Of a stretch of 64,000 nt of DNA, positions 8,752-17,121 are shown one piece after another. The notes below the pieces were generated by a model. It saw only the letters and a program-made list of their open reading frames with translations. It did not search any database and was not told where the DNA came from. This stretch comes from Pseudomonas uvaldensis. GTDB taxonomy: Bacteria > Pseudomonadota > Gammaproteobacteria > Pseudomonadales > Pseudomonadaceae. The translations under genes and the position numbers were made by a program. The DNA lies in contig NZ_JAIWKS010000005.1 of assembly GCF_021271205.1 (NCBI RefSeq), positions 248,001 to 312,000 of the forward strand, read 5' to 3'. Position 1 is the stretch's first letter, and each line of letters opens with the position of its first letter.

Positions 8752-10107
8752 ATGAATGCTCTCGCCCGCCGCGCCGCAGGCCTGCTGCTCAGCGCAGTCT
8801 GCCTGCCCTTTTCAGCCTTGGCTGCCGATCCACAACCCACTCATGAATTCACCCTGGACAACGGCCTGAAGGTCGTGGTGCGCGAAGATCACCGGGCGCC
8901 GGTGGTGGTATCCCAGGTCTGGTACAAGGTCGGCTCCAGTTACGAGACACCGGGGCAGACCGGTTTGTCCCACGCCCTGGAGCACATGATGTTCAAGGGC
9001 AGTGAAAAAGTCGGACCAGGCGAAGCCTCGCTGATCCTGCGAGACCTGGGGGCCGAAGAGAACGCGTTCACCAGCGATGACTTCACCGCGTATTACCAGG
9101 TGCTGGCCCGCGATCGCCTGGGCGTGGCCTTCGAACTGGAAGCCGATCGGATGGCCAGCCTGCGCCTGCCACCGGAGGAGTTCAGCCGCGAAATCGAGGT
9201 CATCAAGGAAGAACGTCGCATGCGCACCGACGACAAGCCGATGTCCAAGGCTTATGAGCGCTTCAAGGCCATGGCTTACCCGGCCAGCGGCTACCACACG
9301 CCGACCATCGGCTGGATGGCCGATCTGGACCGGATGAAGGTCGAGGAACTGCGTCACTGGTATGAGTCCTGGTACGCCCCGAACAACGCGACCCTGGTGG
9401 TGGTCGGCGACGTGACACCGGATGAGGTCAAGTCACTGGCCCAGCGTTATTTCGGCCCGATTGCACGGCGCGACGTCCCTGTGGCGAAAATCCCCCTGGA
9501 GCTGGGCGAACCCGGCGAGCGCCAGATCACCCTGCACGTGCAGACCCAACTGCCCAGCGTAATGATGGCGTTCAATGTACCCGGCATCGCCACAGCAACC
9601 GACAAACGCTCGGTCAACGCGTTGCGGCTGATTTCGGCGCTGTTGGACGGCGGCTACAGCGGGCGGATCCCGACCCAGTTGGAGCGCGGCGAAGAGCTGG
9701 TCTCCGGCGGCTCGTCGAGCTACGACGCCTACACCCGGGGCGACACGCTGTTCTCTTTGTCGGCGACCCCCAATACCCAGAAGAACAAGACCCTCGCCCA
9801 GGCCGAAGCAGGCTTGTGGCGCTTGCTTGAACAACTGAAAACCACCCCACCGACCGACGACGAACTGGAACGCGTCCGTGCCCAGGTCATTGCCGGCCTG
9901 GTGTACGAGCGCGATTCGATTACCAGCCAGGCCACCGCCATGGGCCAGCTGGAAACCGTCGGTTTGTCCTGGAAGCTGATGGACACCGAACTTGCCGAAC
10001 TGCAAAGCGTGACCCCGCAAGATATCCAGAAGGCAGCCCAGCTGTATTTCACCCGCTCGCGCCTGAGCGTCGCGCACGTCCTGCCCGAGGAGAAAGCTCA
10101 TGAGTGA
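8752..10107 (+). CDS. M16 family zinc metallopeptidase (catalytic subunit)
   Basis: A 451-residue periplasmic pitrilysin-type peptidase. A signal peptide (about 1-24, ending SALA-A) is followed by the inverted zinc motif HALEH (74-78) and the downstream glutamate region FELEADRM that supplies the third ligand. The C-terminal half is the inactive M16 repeat. The stop overlaps the next gene's ATG by 8 bases; that gene encodes a second M16 protein without the zinc motif, so the two are likely subunits of one heteromeric protease. Confidence 0.92.
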   Translation: MNALARRAAGLLLSAVCLPFSALAADPQPTHEFTLDNGLKVVVREDHRAPVVVSQVWYKVGSSYETPGQTGLSHALEHMMFKGSEKVGPGEASLILRDLGAEENAFTSDDFTAYYQVLARDRLGVAFELEADRMASLRLPPEEFSREIEVIKEERRMRTDDKPMSKAYERFKAMAYPASGYHTPTIGWMADLDRMKVEELRHWYESWYAPNNATLVVVGDVTPDEVKSLAQRYFGPIARRDVPVAKIPLELGEPGERQITLHVQTQLPSVMMAFNVPGIATATDKRSVNALRLISALLDGGYSGRIPTQLERGEELVSGGSSSYDAYTRGDTLFSLSATPNTQKNKTLAQAEAGLWRLLEQLKTTPPTDDELERVRAQVIAGLVYERDSITSQATAMGQLETVGLSWKLMDTELAELQSVTPQDIQKAAQLYFTRSRLSVAHVLPEEKAHE

Positions 10108-11590
10108 GCGCAAACCATCCCGCCTGCTGCTGATCGGCCTGGTGTCGATCGCCCTGGTCGGCGCCCTGGCCTTTTATCTGTCACCATCGAGCAGTACGGA
10201 CGCCAGCCAGGCATTGGACAAGGCCAGGTCCGGTAACAAACTGCAATCCCTGTCCGAACTCGATGGCAAGGCACCCAGCCGACGCCAGCTTGACGTACAG
10301 ACCTGGAAAACCGCCGACGGTGCCAAGGTATTGTTCGTCGAAGCCCGGGAATTGCCGATGTTCGACCTGCGCGTGACGTTCGCTGCCGGCAGCAGCCAGG
10401 ATGGCGATGCGCCTGGCCTGGCGACGCTGACCAACGCCATGCTCAACGAAGGCGTGGCCGGCAAGGATGTCAGTGCCATTGCACAAGGCTTCGAAAGCCT
10501 GGGCGCGGACTTCGGCAATGGCGCCCACCGGGACATGGCCCTGGTGTCGCTGCGCAGCCTCAGTGCAAAGGACAAGCGGGAGCCGGCCCTGAAGCTGTTC
10601 GCCGAAGTGGTCGGCAAACCGACTTTCCCCACCGACTCCTTCGAACGCATCAAGAACCAGCTGCTGGCCGGTTTCGAGTATCAGAAGCAAAACCCCGGCA
10701 AACTGGCGGGCCTGGAACTGATGAAGCGTCTCTACGGCGATCACCCGTACGCCCACTCCAGCGACGGCACCGCCGAAAGCATTCCACCGATCACGCTGGC
10801 CCAGGCCCGTGCGTTTCACGCCAGGGCCTATGCCGCCGGCAACGCTGTGATTGCCCTCGTGGGGGACCTGTCCCGCGCCGAAGCCGAAGCGATTGCCAGC
10901 CAGGTGTCTGCCAGCTTGCCAAAAGGCCCTGCCCTGGCGAAAACACCGTCGCCGGTGGAACCGAAGGCGAGCACCACCCATATTGAATTCCCGTCCAAAC
11001 AGACCAACCTGATGCTCGCGCAGCTGGGCATCGACCGTGACGATCCGGACTATGCCGCCGTGTCCCTGGGCAACCAGATCCTCGGTGGTGGCGGATTCGG
11101 CACGCGGCTGATGACCGAGGTGCGGGAAAAACGCGGCCTGACCTACGGTGTGTACTCCGGCTTTACGCCGATGCAGGGTCGTGGCCCGTTCATGATCAAT
11201 CTGCAGACCCGTGCCGAGATGAGCGAAGGCACGCTGAAACTGGTCCAGGACGTGTTTGCCGATTACCTCAGGGACGGCCCCACCCAGAAAGAACTCGACG
11301 ATGCCAAGCGTGAACTGGCCGGCAGTTTCCCGCTGTCCACGGCCAGCAACGCGGATATCGTCGGCCAGCTCGGCGCCATGGGCTTCTATGATCTGCCACC
11401 AAGTTACCTCGAAGACTTCATGCGCCAGTCCCAGGTACTGACGGTCGAGCAGGTCAAGGCAGCGTTGAACAGGCATCTGAGCATCGACAAAATGGTCATC
11501 GTCACCGCCGGCCCGACCGTGCCGCAAAAACCGCTGCCAGCCCCCACAGACAAACCCACCGAGCAACCGCTCGGGGTTCCGGAGCACTAA
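10100..11590 (+). CDS. M16 family protein, non-catalytic partner subunit
   Basis: A 496-residue protein with an N-terminal signal anchor (about residues 8-27). The position equivalent to HxxEH reads ATLTNAMLNEG, so zinc-binding residues are absent. The C-terminal half keeps the R/Y pair typical of regulatory M16 subunits (GTRLMTEVREKRGLTYGVYSG), which helps position substrate in two-subunit M16 peptidases. It overlaps the catalytic gene upstream and ends in a TAATG junction with rsmD. Confidence 0.9.
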   Translation: MSERKPSRLLLIGLVSIALVGALAFYLSPSSSTDASQALDKARSGNKLQSLSELDGKAPSRRQLDVQTWKTADGAKVLFVEARELPMFDLRVTFAAGSSQDGDAPGLATLTNAMLNEGVAGKDVSAIAQGFESLGADFGNGAHRDMALVSLRSLSAKDKREPALKLFAEVVGKPTFPTDSFERIKNQLLAGFEYQKQNPGKLAGLELMKRLYGDHPYAHSSDGTAESIPPITLAQARAFHARAYAAGNAVIALVGDLSRAEAEAIASQVSASLPKGPALAKTPSPVEPKASTTHIEFPSKQTNLMLAQLGIDRDDPDYAAVSLGNQILGGGGFGTRLMTEVREKRGLTYGVYSGFTPMQGRGPFMINLQTRAEMSEGTLKLVQDVFADYLRDGPTQKELDDAKRELAGSFPLSTASNADIVGQLGAMGFYDLPPSYLEDFMRQSQVLTVEQVKAALNRHLSIDKMVIVTAGPTVPQKPLPAPTDKPTEQPLGVPEH

Positions 11591-12201
11591 TGGCCCGCCC
11601 ATCGAATTCCAGCAAGAAACCCGTCCATAACGGGATCAACCAGCTACGTATCATCGGCGGGGAGTGGCGCAGCAGACGGCTGAGCTTTCCAGACGCGCCA
11701 GGCTTGCGTCCGACACCGGACCGGGTACGCGAAACCCTGTTCAACTGGCTGGCGCCTTATGTGCCAGGCGCCCGGGTGTTGGATCCATTCGCCGGCAGCG
11801 GCGCCTTGTTCCTCGAAGCGCTGTCCCGCGGCGCGGCCATGGGCCAGGCGCTGGACGCCAGCAGCCTGGCCGTCTCTAGCCTGAAAGAGCACCTGGGCAC
11901 CCTGCGCTGCACCGTCGGTCAGGTACAGACGGCCGACGCATTACGTTATCTGGAAAGCCAACCGGCTACGCCATTCGACCTGGTGTTCCTCGACCCGCCG
12001 TTCAACCAGAACCTGCTGCCGACGGTGTGCGCCTTGCTCGAAGAACGCCATTGGCTGGCCGAGGATGCCTGGGTCTACACTGAAAGCGAGACCGCTCCAT
12101 CCACCCTCGGCTTGCCGGGGAACTGGCGCTTGCATCGCGAGCAGAAGTCCGGGCGGGTGTATTACGCGTTGTGGCAACGCATGGCCGTTGCCGTTGGCTG
12201 A
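11590..12201 (+). CDS. rsmD: 16S rRNA (guanine966-N2)-methyltransferase
   Basis: A 203-residue SAM-dependent methyltransferase acting on G966 of 16S rRNA during small-subunit assembly. It has the SAM motif VLDPFAGSGALFLEALSRGA and the catalytic DPPF in LVFLDPPF. The RIIGGEWR(S/G)R N-terminal motif is characteristic. The ATG shares one base with the upstream stop (TAATG), so translation is coupled to the M16 genes. Confidence 0.95.
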   Translation: MARPSNSSKKPVHNGINQLRIIGGEWRSRRLSFPDAPGLRPTPDRVRETLFNWLAPYVPGARVLDPFAGSGALFLEALSRGAAMGQALDASSLAVSSLKEHLGTLRCTVGQVQTADALRYLESQPATPFDLVFLDPPFNQNLLPTVCALLEERHWLAEDAWVYTESETAPSTLGLPGNWRLHREQKSGRVYYALWQRMAVAVG

Positions 12202-12232
12202 ACGGACGGTCGCTGCATCGAGAACAACAATA

Positions 12233-13228
12233 ATGTCTGCCGCATCAGAACGATTCGTCCCGGCTCCGGGCTTGGGCAACCCGCACCTGCAAACCTTGTG
12301 GGGACCGTTATGGCGCAAGACCCTCCCTATCGATCGCCAACGTGAACGCCTGTGGCTGGAGGACGGCGACTTCCTCGACCTCGACTGGCATGGCCCCCAC
12401 AGGGCCGAGGTACCACTGGTACTGGTGCTTCACGGGCTGACCGGCTCTTCCAACTCGCCTTACGTGGCCGGGCTGCAACAGGCCCTCGGACGTCTGGGGT
12501 GGGCCAGTGTCGCGCTGAACTGGCGTGGCTGCTCTGGCGAGCCGAACCTGCTGCCTCGCAGCTATCACTCGGGTGTCAGCGAAGACCTCGCCGCCGCTAT
12601 CGTCCATGTGCGAGCTCGACGGCCATTGGCGCCACTGTTTGCGGTGGGCTATTCGCTGGGGGGCAATGTGCTGCTCAAGCACCTGGGAGAGACCGGCAGT
12701 GACAGCCAGTTGCTGGGAGCGGTGGCGGTTTCCGTGCCGTTTCGCCTTGACCAGTGCGCCGACCGCATCGGTCAGGGCTTTTCCAGGTTTTATCAGGCGC
12801 ACTTCATGCGGGAACTGGTCGCCTATGTGCGCAACAAACAACGCCAGTTCAAGCACGACGGGCGCCACGAAGGGTTGGCAGCGCTGTCGGCATTGGGCTC
12901 CCTGGAAAACATGCGCACGTTCTGGGACTTCGACGGCCGGGTGACAGCCCCCCTGCATGGCTTTTCCGACGCGTCGGATTACTACCGCCGCGCCTCCAGC
13001 CGGTATTTCATGGATGGGATCCGCACACCGACCCTGGTCATCCAGGCCGCCGACGATCCTTTCGTCTTTCCCCACAGCGTGCCTGAGCCCGGCGAATTGT
13101 CAGCTTCCACACGACTTGAGTTGCATGCCCAGGGCGGGCATGTGGGGTTTGTCGAGGGGACCCTGCGCAACCCCGGGTATTACCTGGAGCGGCGCATACC
13201 CCAGTGGTTGGCCAGCCTGGGCCTATGA
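12233..13228 (+). CDS. YheT-like alpha/beta-fold hydrolase
   Basis: A 331-residue hydrolase of the YheT/ABHD1-3 type. The N-terminal motif GNPHLQTLWG is diagnostic; the oxyanion region is LVLHGLTGSSNSPY, the nucleophile is S141 in GYSLGGN, and acid and histidine lie in AADDPFVF and QGGHVGF. Substrates are presumably esters, but the physiological one is unknown. Start ATG 12233, 31 bases after rsmD. Confidence 0.9.
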   Translation: MSAASERFVPAPGLGNPHLQTLWGPLWRKTLPIDRQRERLWLEDGDFLDLDWHGPHRAEVPLVLVLHGLTGSSNSPYVAGLQQALGRLGWASVALNWRGCSGEPNLLPRSYHSGVSEDLAAAIVHVRARRPLAPLFAVGYSLGGNVLLKHLGETGSDSQLLGAVAVSVPFRLDQCADRIGQGFSRFYQAHFMRELVAYVRNKQRQFKHDGRHEGLAALSALGSLENMRTFWDFDGRVTAPLHGFSDASDYYRRASSRYFMDGIRTPTLVIQAADDPFVFPHSVPEPGELSASTRLELHAQGGHVGFVEGTLRNPGYYLERRIPQWLASLGL

Positions 13229-13270
13229 TCGATACTCGGTTCGCTCCCATATTGGTCCTGGGCTCAGCTG

Positions 13271-14125
13271 CTATTCCCCCGTCGCCACACTACGCTGCGG
13301 ATCATTGATCCATTCGCTCCACGAGCCGGCGTATAACCGCCCTAACGGGTACCCCGCCAGGCATAAGGCGAACAGGTTGTGGCATGCCGTCACACCGGAG
13401 CCGCAATAAGCCACCAGCTCGGTCGGTGAACGCCCGCCGAGTTTTTCAGCGAAACGTTCCTTGAGCCGATCCGCCGGCAGGAAGCGTCCATCACCGCCCA
13501 GGTTGTCAGTGAACGCCGCGCACTGCGCCCCCGGAATGTGGCCGGCCACCGGATCGATTGGTTCGACCTCACCCTTGAATCGCGGCAACGCCCGGGCGTC
13601 CAGCAAGGTCATGTCCGAGCGACCGAGGCGTTGCTCAAGCTCTCGGGCACTGAGCAGCAGGGCCGCGTCCGGTGAACCGCTGAAGGCCCCGCGCTGAACA
13701 GCGGGTGGATCAAGGCTCAGGGGCAAACCGGCGGCATGCCAGGCCTTGAGCCCACCGTTGAGAATGTAGAGACCATCGCGCTTGCCCAGCCAGACCAGCA
13801 GCCACCAGGCCCGAGCGGCGTAGGCGCCGGGGCCGTCGTCATACAGCACGATATCGCTGTCGTGATTGATGCCCCAGGCCTGGAGGCGCTCGATCAAGGC
13901 GCCAGGCTCCGGCAACGGATGACGCCCGGTCACGCCCTTGGTCACCGGGCCGCTCAGGTCCCGTTCGAGGTCCGCGAACGAAGCCCCGGCGATATGACCC
14001 TCGGCGTAACTGCGCTGACCGTAATCCGGATCCTCCAGGGCAAAGCGACAGTCCAGAATCACCAAACCGGGCTGTGTCCTCCTTTGCTCAAGGGCTTGAG
14101 GGCTGATGAGTTGCGCGATGGGCAT
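13271..14125 (-). CDS. sseA: 3-mercaptopyruvate/thiosulfate sulfurtransferase
   Basis: A 284-residue protein with two rhodanese domains. The C-terminal domain carries the active-site cysteine C241 in CGSGVTA, a loop that matches the mercaptopyruvate type (CG-SGVTA) rather than thiosulfate rhodanese (CRKGVT). Inter-domain and CDC25-like motifs (SYAEGHIAGA, VAGHIPGA) are present. Start ATG 14125. It lies 34 bases downstream of the TetR gene and may be co-transcribed. Confidence 0.88.
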   Translation of the reverse strand: MPIAQLISPQALEQRRTQPGLVILDCRFALEDPDYGQRSYAEGHIAGASFADLERDLSGPVTKGVTGRHPLPEPGALIERLQAWGINHDSDIVLYDDGPGAYAARAWWLLVWLGKRDGLYILNGGLKAWHAAGLPLSLDPPAVQRGAFSGSPDAALLLSARELEQRLGRSDMTLLDARALPRFKGEVEPIDPVAGHIPGAQCAAFTDNLGGDGRFLPADRLKERFAEKLGGRSPTELVAYCGSGVTACHNLFALCLAGYPLGRLYAGSWSEWINDPQRSVATGE

Positions 14126-14159
14126 GCTGAAGCTCCTTTGACTGAATCGGGTCCGAATC

Positions 14160-14831
14160 CTACTGCCCTTCCTCCAGAGTCTGGGCCAAGGGGACATAAT
14201 ATTCCTTGAACAGTGCGTCCACCGCTTCGCGCGCCTCATCGGTCACGAAGCCGGCCTCCAGCACGAGTACCTGGTACACCCCGCGCTTGATGGCCTGTTC
14301 GCTCAAATGGCTGGAGTTTTCTCGCGTGGTACACAGAAACCGCACCCACGAGGTGAGGATGATCCAGGCGTTGAGCGTCAGGGACTCGATCTGTACCCGG
14401 TCCATCTTCAGGATGCCGGCGGCGACGAAACCTTCATAGATAGCAGTGCCGTGGATCAGGCAGCGCTGGGAAAACCGACGATAGCGGGCGGCAAGGTCCG
14501 GATCGCTGTCGAGCAGGTGTTCAAGGTCCCGATGCAGGAAGCGGTAGCTCCACATCGCCGACAGCAGTTCCTGCAGGTAGAAACGCTTGTCCTCCACCGT
14601 AGCCGCCCGGCCCTGGGGCGGTCGCAGGAAACTGTCCACCAGGTTTTCGTATTCGCTGAACAGCACGGCGATGATCGCCTGCTTGTTAGGGAAGTGGTAA
14701 TAGAGATTGCCAGGGGACATGTCCATGTGGGCGGCAATGTGATTGGTGCTGACGCTGCGCTCGCCCTGCTGGTTGAACAGCTCGAGGCTGTTTTGCACGA
14801 TGCGCTCGCTGGTTTTCATTCGTGTGGCCAT
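14160..14831 (-). CDS. TetR family transcriptional regulator
   Basis: A 223-residue repressor-type protein. The N-terminal helix-turn-helix is at about 25-50 (VSTNHIAAHMDMSPGNLYYHF), followed by a ligand-binding domain resembling the TetR_C_24/FadR-like group. It is divergent from the aldehyde dehydrogenase gene; the 149-base gap contains a perfect 24-base inverted repeat, the likely operator. It probably controls both itself and the dehydrogenase cluster; the ligand is unknown. Confidence 0.88.
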   Translation of the reverse strand: MATRMKTSERIVQNSLELFNQQGERSVSTNHIAAHMDMSPGNLYYHFPNKQAIIAVLFSEYENLVDSFLRPPQGRAATVEDKRFYLQELLSAMWSYRFLHRDLEHLLDSDPDLAARYRRFSQRCLIHGTAIYEGFVAAGILKMDRVQIESLTLNAWIILTSWVRFLCTTRENSSHLSEQAIKRGVYQVLVLEAGFVTDEAREAVDALFKEYYVPLAQTLEEGQ

Positions 14832-14924
14832 GGCTTGGGCTTTACTTTGACGAAGGCATTGAACGGCATCTTACGATCTATCGTCTCCGGGACAAACCCA
14901 AAGCCGTCATGGATGTCATTTGAC

Positions 14925-14948
14925 TTTTTAGAGCATAAGCTCTAAAAA
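14925..14948. promoter_or_regulatory. Putative TetR operator palindrome
   Basis: TTTTTAGAGC at 14925-14934 and GCTCTAAAAA at 14939-14948 are perfect inverted repeats around ATAA. The site ends 32 bases before the aldehyde dehydrogenase ATG and 93 bases from the TetR start, well placed to repress the dehydrogenase promoter. Confidence 0.65.
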
Positions 14949-14980
14949 ACACCCACTCTAATAATAACCGGGGCCTGCCA

Positions 14981-16411
14981 ATGTCTGCCGACATCGCTTT
15001 TCTGCACGAATCCCAACAGAACCTGGATGAGCTGCAGCCGCTCTTCGATGCCCAGCGCCAGGCCTACGCCGCTCATCCCTTGCCAACCGCCGCCCAACGC
15101 CGACAGTGGCTCAAGGCACTGCGGCAGATATTGAGCGACGAACGACAGGCCTTGATCGACGCCATCAGTCAGGATTTCAGCCACCGTAGCGCCGACGAAA
15201 CGCTGCTGGCGGAGCTGATGCCAAGCCTGCATGGCATCCATTATGCGAGCCGGCATCTTCAGGGTTGGATGAAACCTTCCCGACGCAAGGTAGGCATGGC
15301 CTTCCAGCCCGCCTCGGCCAAAGTGGTGTATCAGCCATTGGGCGTGGTCGGGATCATCGTGCCCTGGAATTACCCCCTGTTTCTGGCTATCGGACCGTTG
15401 GTCGGAGCGCTGTCGGCGGGCAACCGGGTGATGCTCAAGCTCAGCGAGGCGACGCCGGCGACCGGGTTACTGCTCAAGCAATTGCTGGCCCGGGTGTTCC
15501 CCCAGGACTTGGTGTGCGTAGTGCTCGGCGAGGCTGACGTCGGCGTGGCATTTTCCAGGTTGCCGTTCGATCACCTGCTGTTCACCGGCGCCACCAGCAT
15601 CGGCCGGCATGTGATGCGTGCCGCCGCCGACAACCTGACCCCCGTGACCCTCGAACTGGGCGGCAAATCACCGGCCATCGTATCCACCGACGTCCCCTTG
15701 AAGGACGCCGCCGAACGCATTGCCTTCGGCAAGATGCTCAACGCTGGACAAACCTGCGTCGCACCGGACTACGTATTGGTGCCGCAGAACCGAGTAGGTG
15801 AATTCGTCGAGGCGTATCGCGAAGCGGTTCGTGGGTTTTATCCGACCCTGACTGATAACCCGGACTACACCGCTATCATCAACGAACGACAGCTTGCACG
15901 GCTCAATGGCTACATCAGCGATGCCACCAGCAAGGGTGGTTTGCTGATCGAGCTGTTCGACCAGGGCCAGGGGCGGCGCATGGCCCACAGCCTGTTGCTC
16001 AATGTCAGCGACGACATGACCGTCATGCAGGACGAGATCTTCGGCCCGCTGCTACCCATCGTGCCCTATGAGCACCTGGACCAGGCGTTTGCCTACATCA
16101 ATCAGCGGCCGCGTCCGTTGGCGCTCTACTATTTCGGCTACAACAAGGCCGAACAGAACCGCGTACTCAACGAGACCCATTCCGGCGGCGTCTGTCTGAA
16201 CGACACACTGCTGCATGTGGCCCAGGATGACCTGCCATTCGGCGGCATCGGCGCCTCGGGGATGGGGCATTACCACGGACATGAGGGTTTCCTGACCTTC
16301 AGCAAGGCCAAGGGCGTGCTGACCAAACAGCGCTTCAACGCCGCCAGGTTGATTTACCCGCCTTACGGCAGACCGCTTCAGAAATTGATCCAGAAGCTGT
16401 TCATCCGCTAA
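14981..16411 (+). CDS. calB: Coniferyl aldehyde dehydrogenase-like ALDH
   Basis: A 476-residue NAD(P)-dependent aldehyde dehydrogenase. PWNYP (128-132) binds cofactor, E225 in LELGGKSP is the general base and C259 in NAGQTCVAPDY is the nucleophile. The C-terminal hydrophobic-basic tail (QKLIQKLFIR) is typical of the CalB/fatty aldehyde dehydrogenase branch. The family oxidises coniferyl aldehyde to ferulate, but long-chain or other aryl aldehydes are equally possible here. Regulated probably by the divergent TetR gene through the palindrome upstream; followed by a Tat lipoprotein and a GMC oxidoreductase, suggesting an alcohol-to-aldehyde-to-acid route. Confidence 0.85.
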   Translation: MSADIAFLHESQQNLDELQPLFDAQRQAYAAHPLPTAAQRRQWLKALRQILSDERQALIDAISQDFSHRSADETLLAELMPSLHGIHYASRHLQGWMKPSRRKVGMAFQPASAKVVYQPLGVVGIIVPWNYPLFLAIGPLVGALSAGNRVMLKLSEATPATGLLLKQLLARVFPQDLVCVVLGEADVGVAFSRLPFDHLLFTGATSIGRHVMRAAADNLTPVTLELGGKSPAIVSTDVPLKDAAERIAFGKMLNAGQTCVAPDYVLVPQNRVGEFVEAYREAVRGFYPTLTDNPDYTAIINERQLARLNGYISDATSKGGLLIELFDQGQGRRMAHSLLLNVSDDMTVMQDEIFGPLLPIVPYEHLDQAFAYINQRPRPLALYYFGYNKAEQNRVLNETHSGGVCLNDTLLHVAQDDLPFGGIGASGMGHYHGHEGFLTFSKAKGVLTKQRFNAARLIYPPYGRPLQKLIQKLFIR

Positions 16412-16438
16412 AGCGCGTCTTGCCAGGTAATAACAATA

Positions 16439-16972
16439 ATGAACCCAAGCCTGACCGATACACCCGCCCTGTCACGGCGCGGCCTGCTGAAATTCAGCGT
16501 CGGCGCCAGCCTTTTCCTGAGTGCCGTTGGCCTCGCCGGTTGCTCGCCAAGCCAACCGGGCCAGGGCCTGACGGCCGTGCGCGGCAGCGATCTGCCATTT
16601 CTGCGTGCCGTTATCCCTGTGATGCTGGACGGAGCGGTGGCCGTTGAGCAACTGCCCGCCGCTACGACTGCCACCCTGCAAAGCCTGGACACCGGCCTGG
16701 CTCATCTTTCCCCGGCCATGCTCAAACTCGTCCACCAACTGTTCGACGTGCTCACGCTGGGCATCACCCGAGGGCCACTCACCGGCGTCTGGGGCGCGTG
16801 GGAAAACGCCAGCGCCGATGACATCCGCCAGTTTCTCGATCGGTGGGAAAACAGCTCCCTGGACCTGCTGCGCCAGGGCCACGCCTCCTTGCTGCAAATG
16901 GTGATGATGGCCTGGTACAGCACGCCCGAGGCCTGGGCCCACTGCGGCTATCCGGGACCGCCTACCGTTTGA
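16439..16972 (+). CDS. Twin-arginine signal lipoprotein, probable GMC oxidoreductase small subunit
   Basis: A 177-residue protein with a Tat motif SRRGLLKF (12-19), a hydrophobic stretch and a lipobox LAGC (C35). The mature part is helical and lacks cofactor motifs. Its place between an aldehyde dehydrogenase and a GMC oxidoreductase resembles gluconate-2-dehydrogenase subunit 3-type proteins, whose Tat signal exports a folded flavoprotein partner. The partner role is an inference. It starts 27 bases after calB; a REP pair separates it from the GMC gene. Confidence 0.75.
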   Translation: MNPSLTDTPALSRRGLLKFSVGASLFLSAVGLAGCSPSQPGQGLTAVRGSDLPFLRAVIPVMLDGAVAVEQLPAATTATLQSLDTGLAHLSPAMLKLVHQLFDVLTLGITRGPLTGVWGAWENASADDIRQFLDRWENSSLDLLRQGHASLLQMVMMAWYSTPEAWAHCGYPGPPTV

Positions 16973-16990
16973 AAATTCAGGCAAACACCC

Positions 16991-17081
16991 TGTAGGAGCG
17001 GGCTTGCTCGCGAAAGCAGTGTGTCAGTCAATCTCAATATTGCTGATCCGCCGCATTCGCGAGCAAGCCCGGTTCCGCAAA
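16991..17081. repeat. REPIN (imperfect)
   Basis: GTAGGAGCGGGCTTGCTCGC at 16992 and an inverted partner with GCGAGCAAGCCCGGTTCC ending near 17077. This copy uses GTAGGAGC and its right arm has diverged. It lies inside the apparent Tat-lipoprotein/GMC operon, where it could uncouple their expression. Confidence 0.8.
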
Positions 17082-17121
17082 GGGAGTCGGCGAAAATCCC
17101 TAAACGACAAGAGAATCTGAA

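Noticed and set aside
10181-11602. 473-codon minus-strand frame opposite the second M16 gene
   Set aside because: No ribosome site or protein family features; the plus-strand frame is well supported by overlap and motifs.
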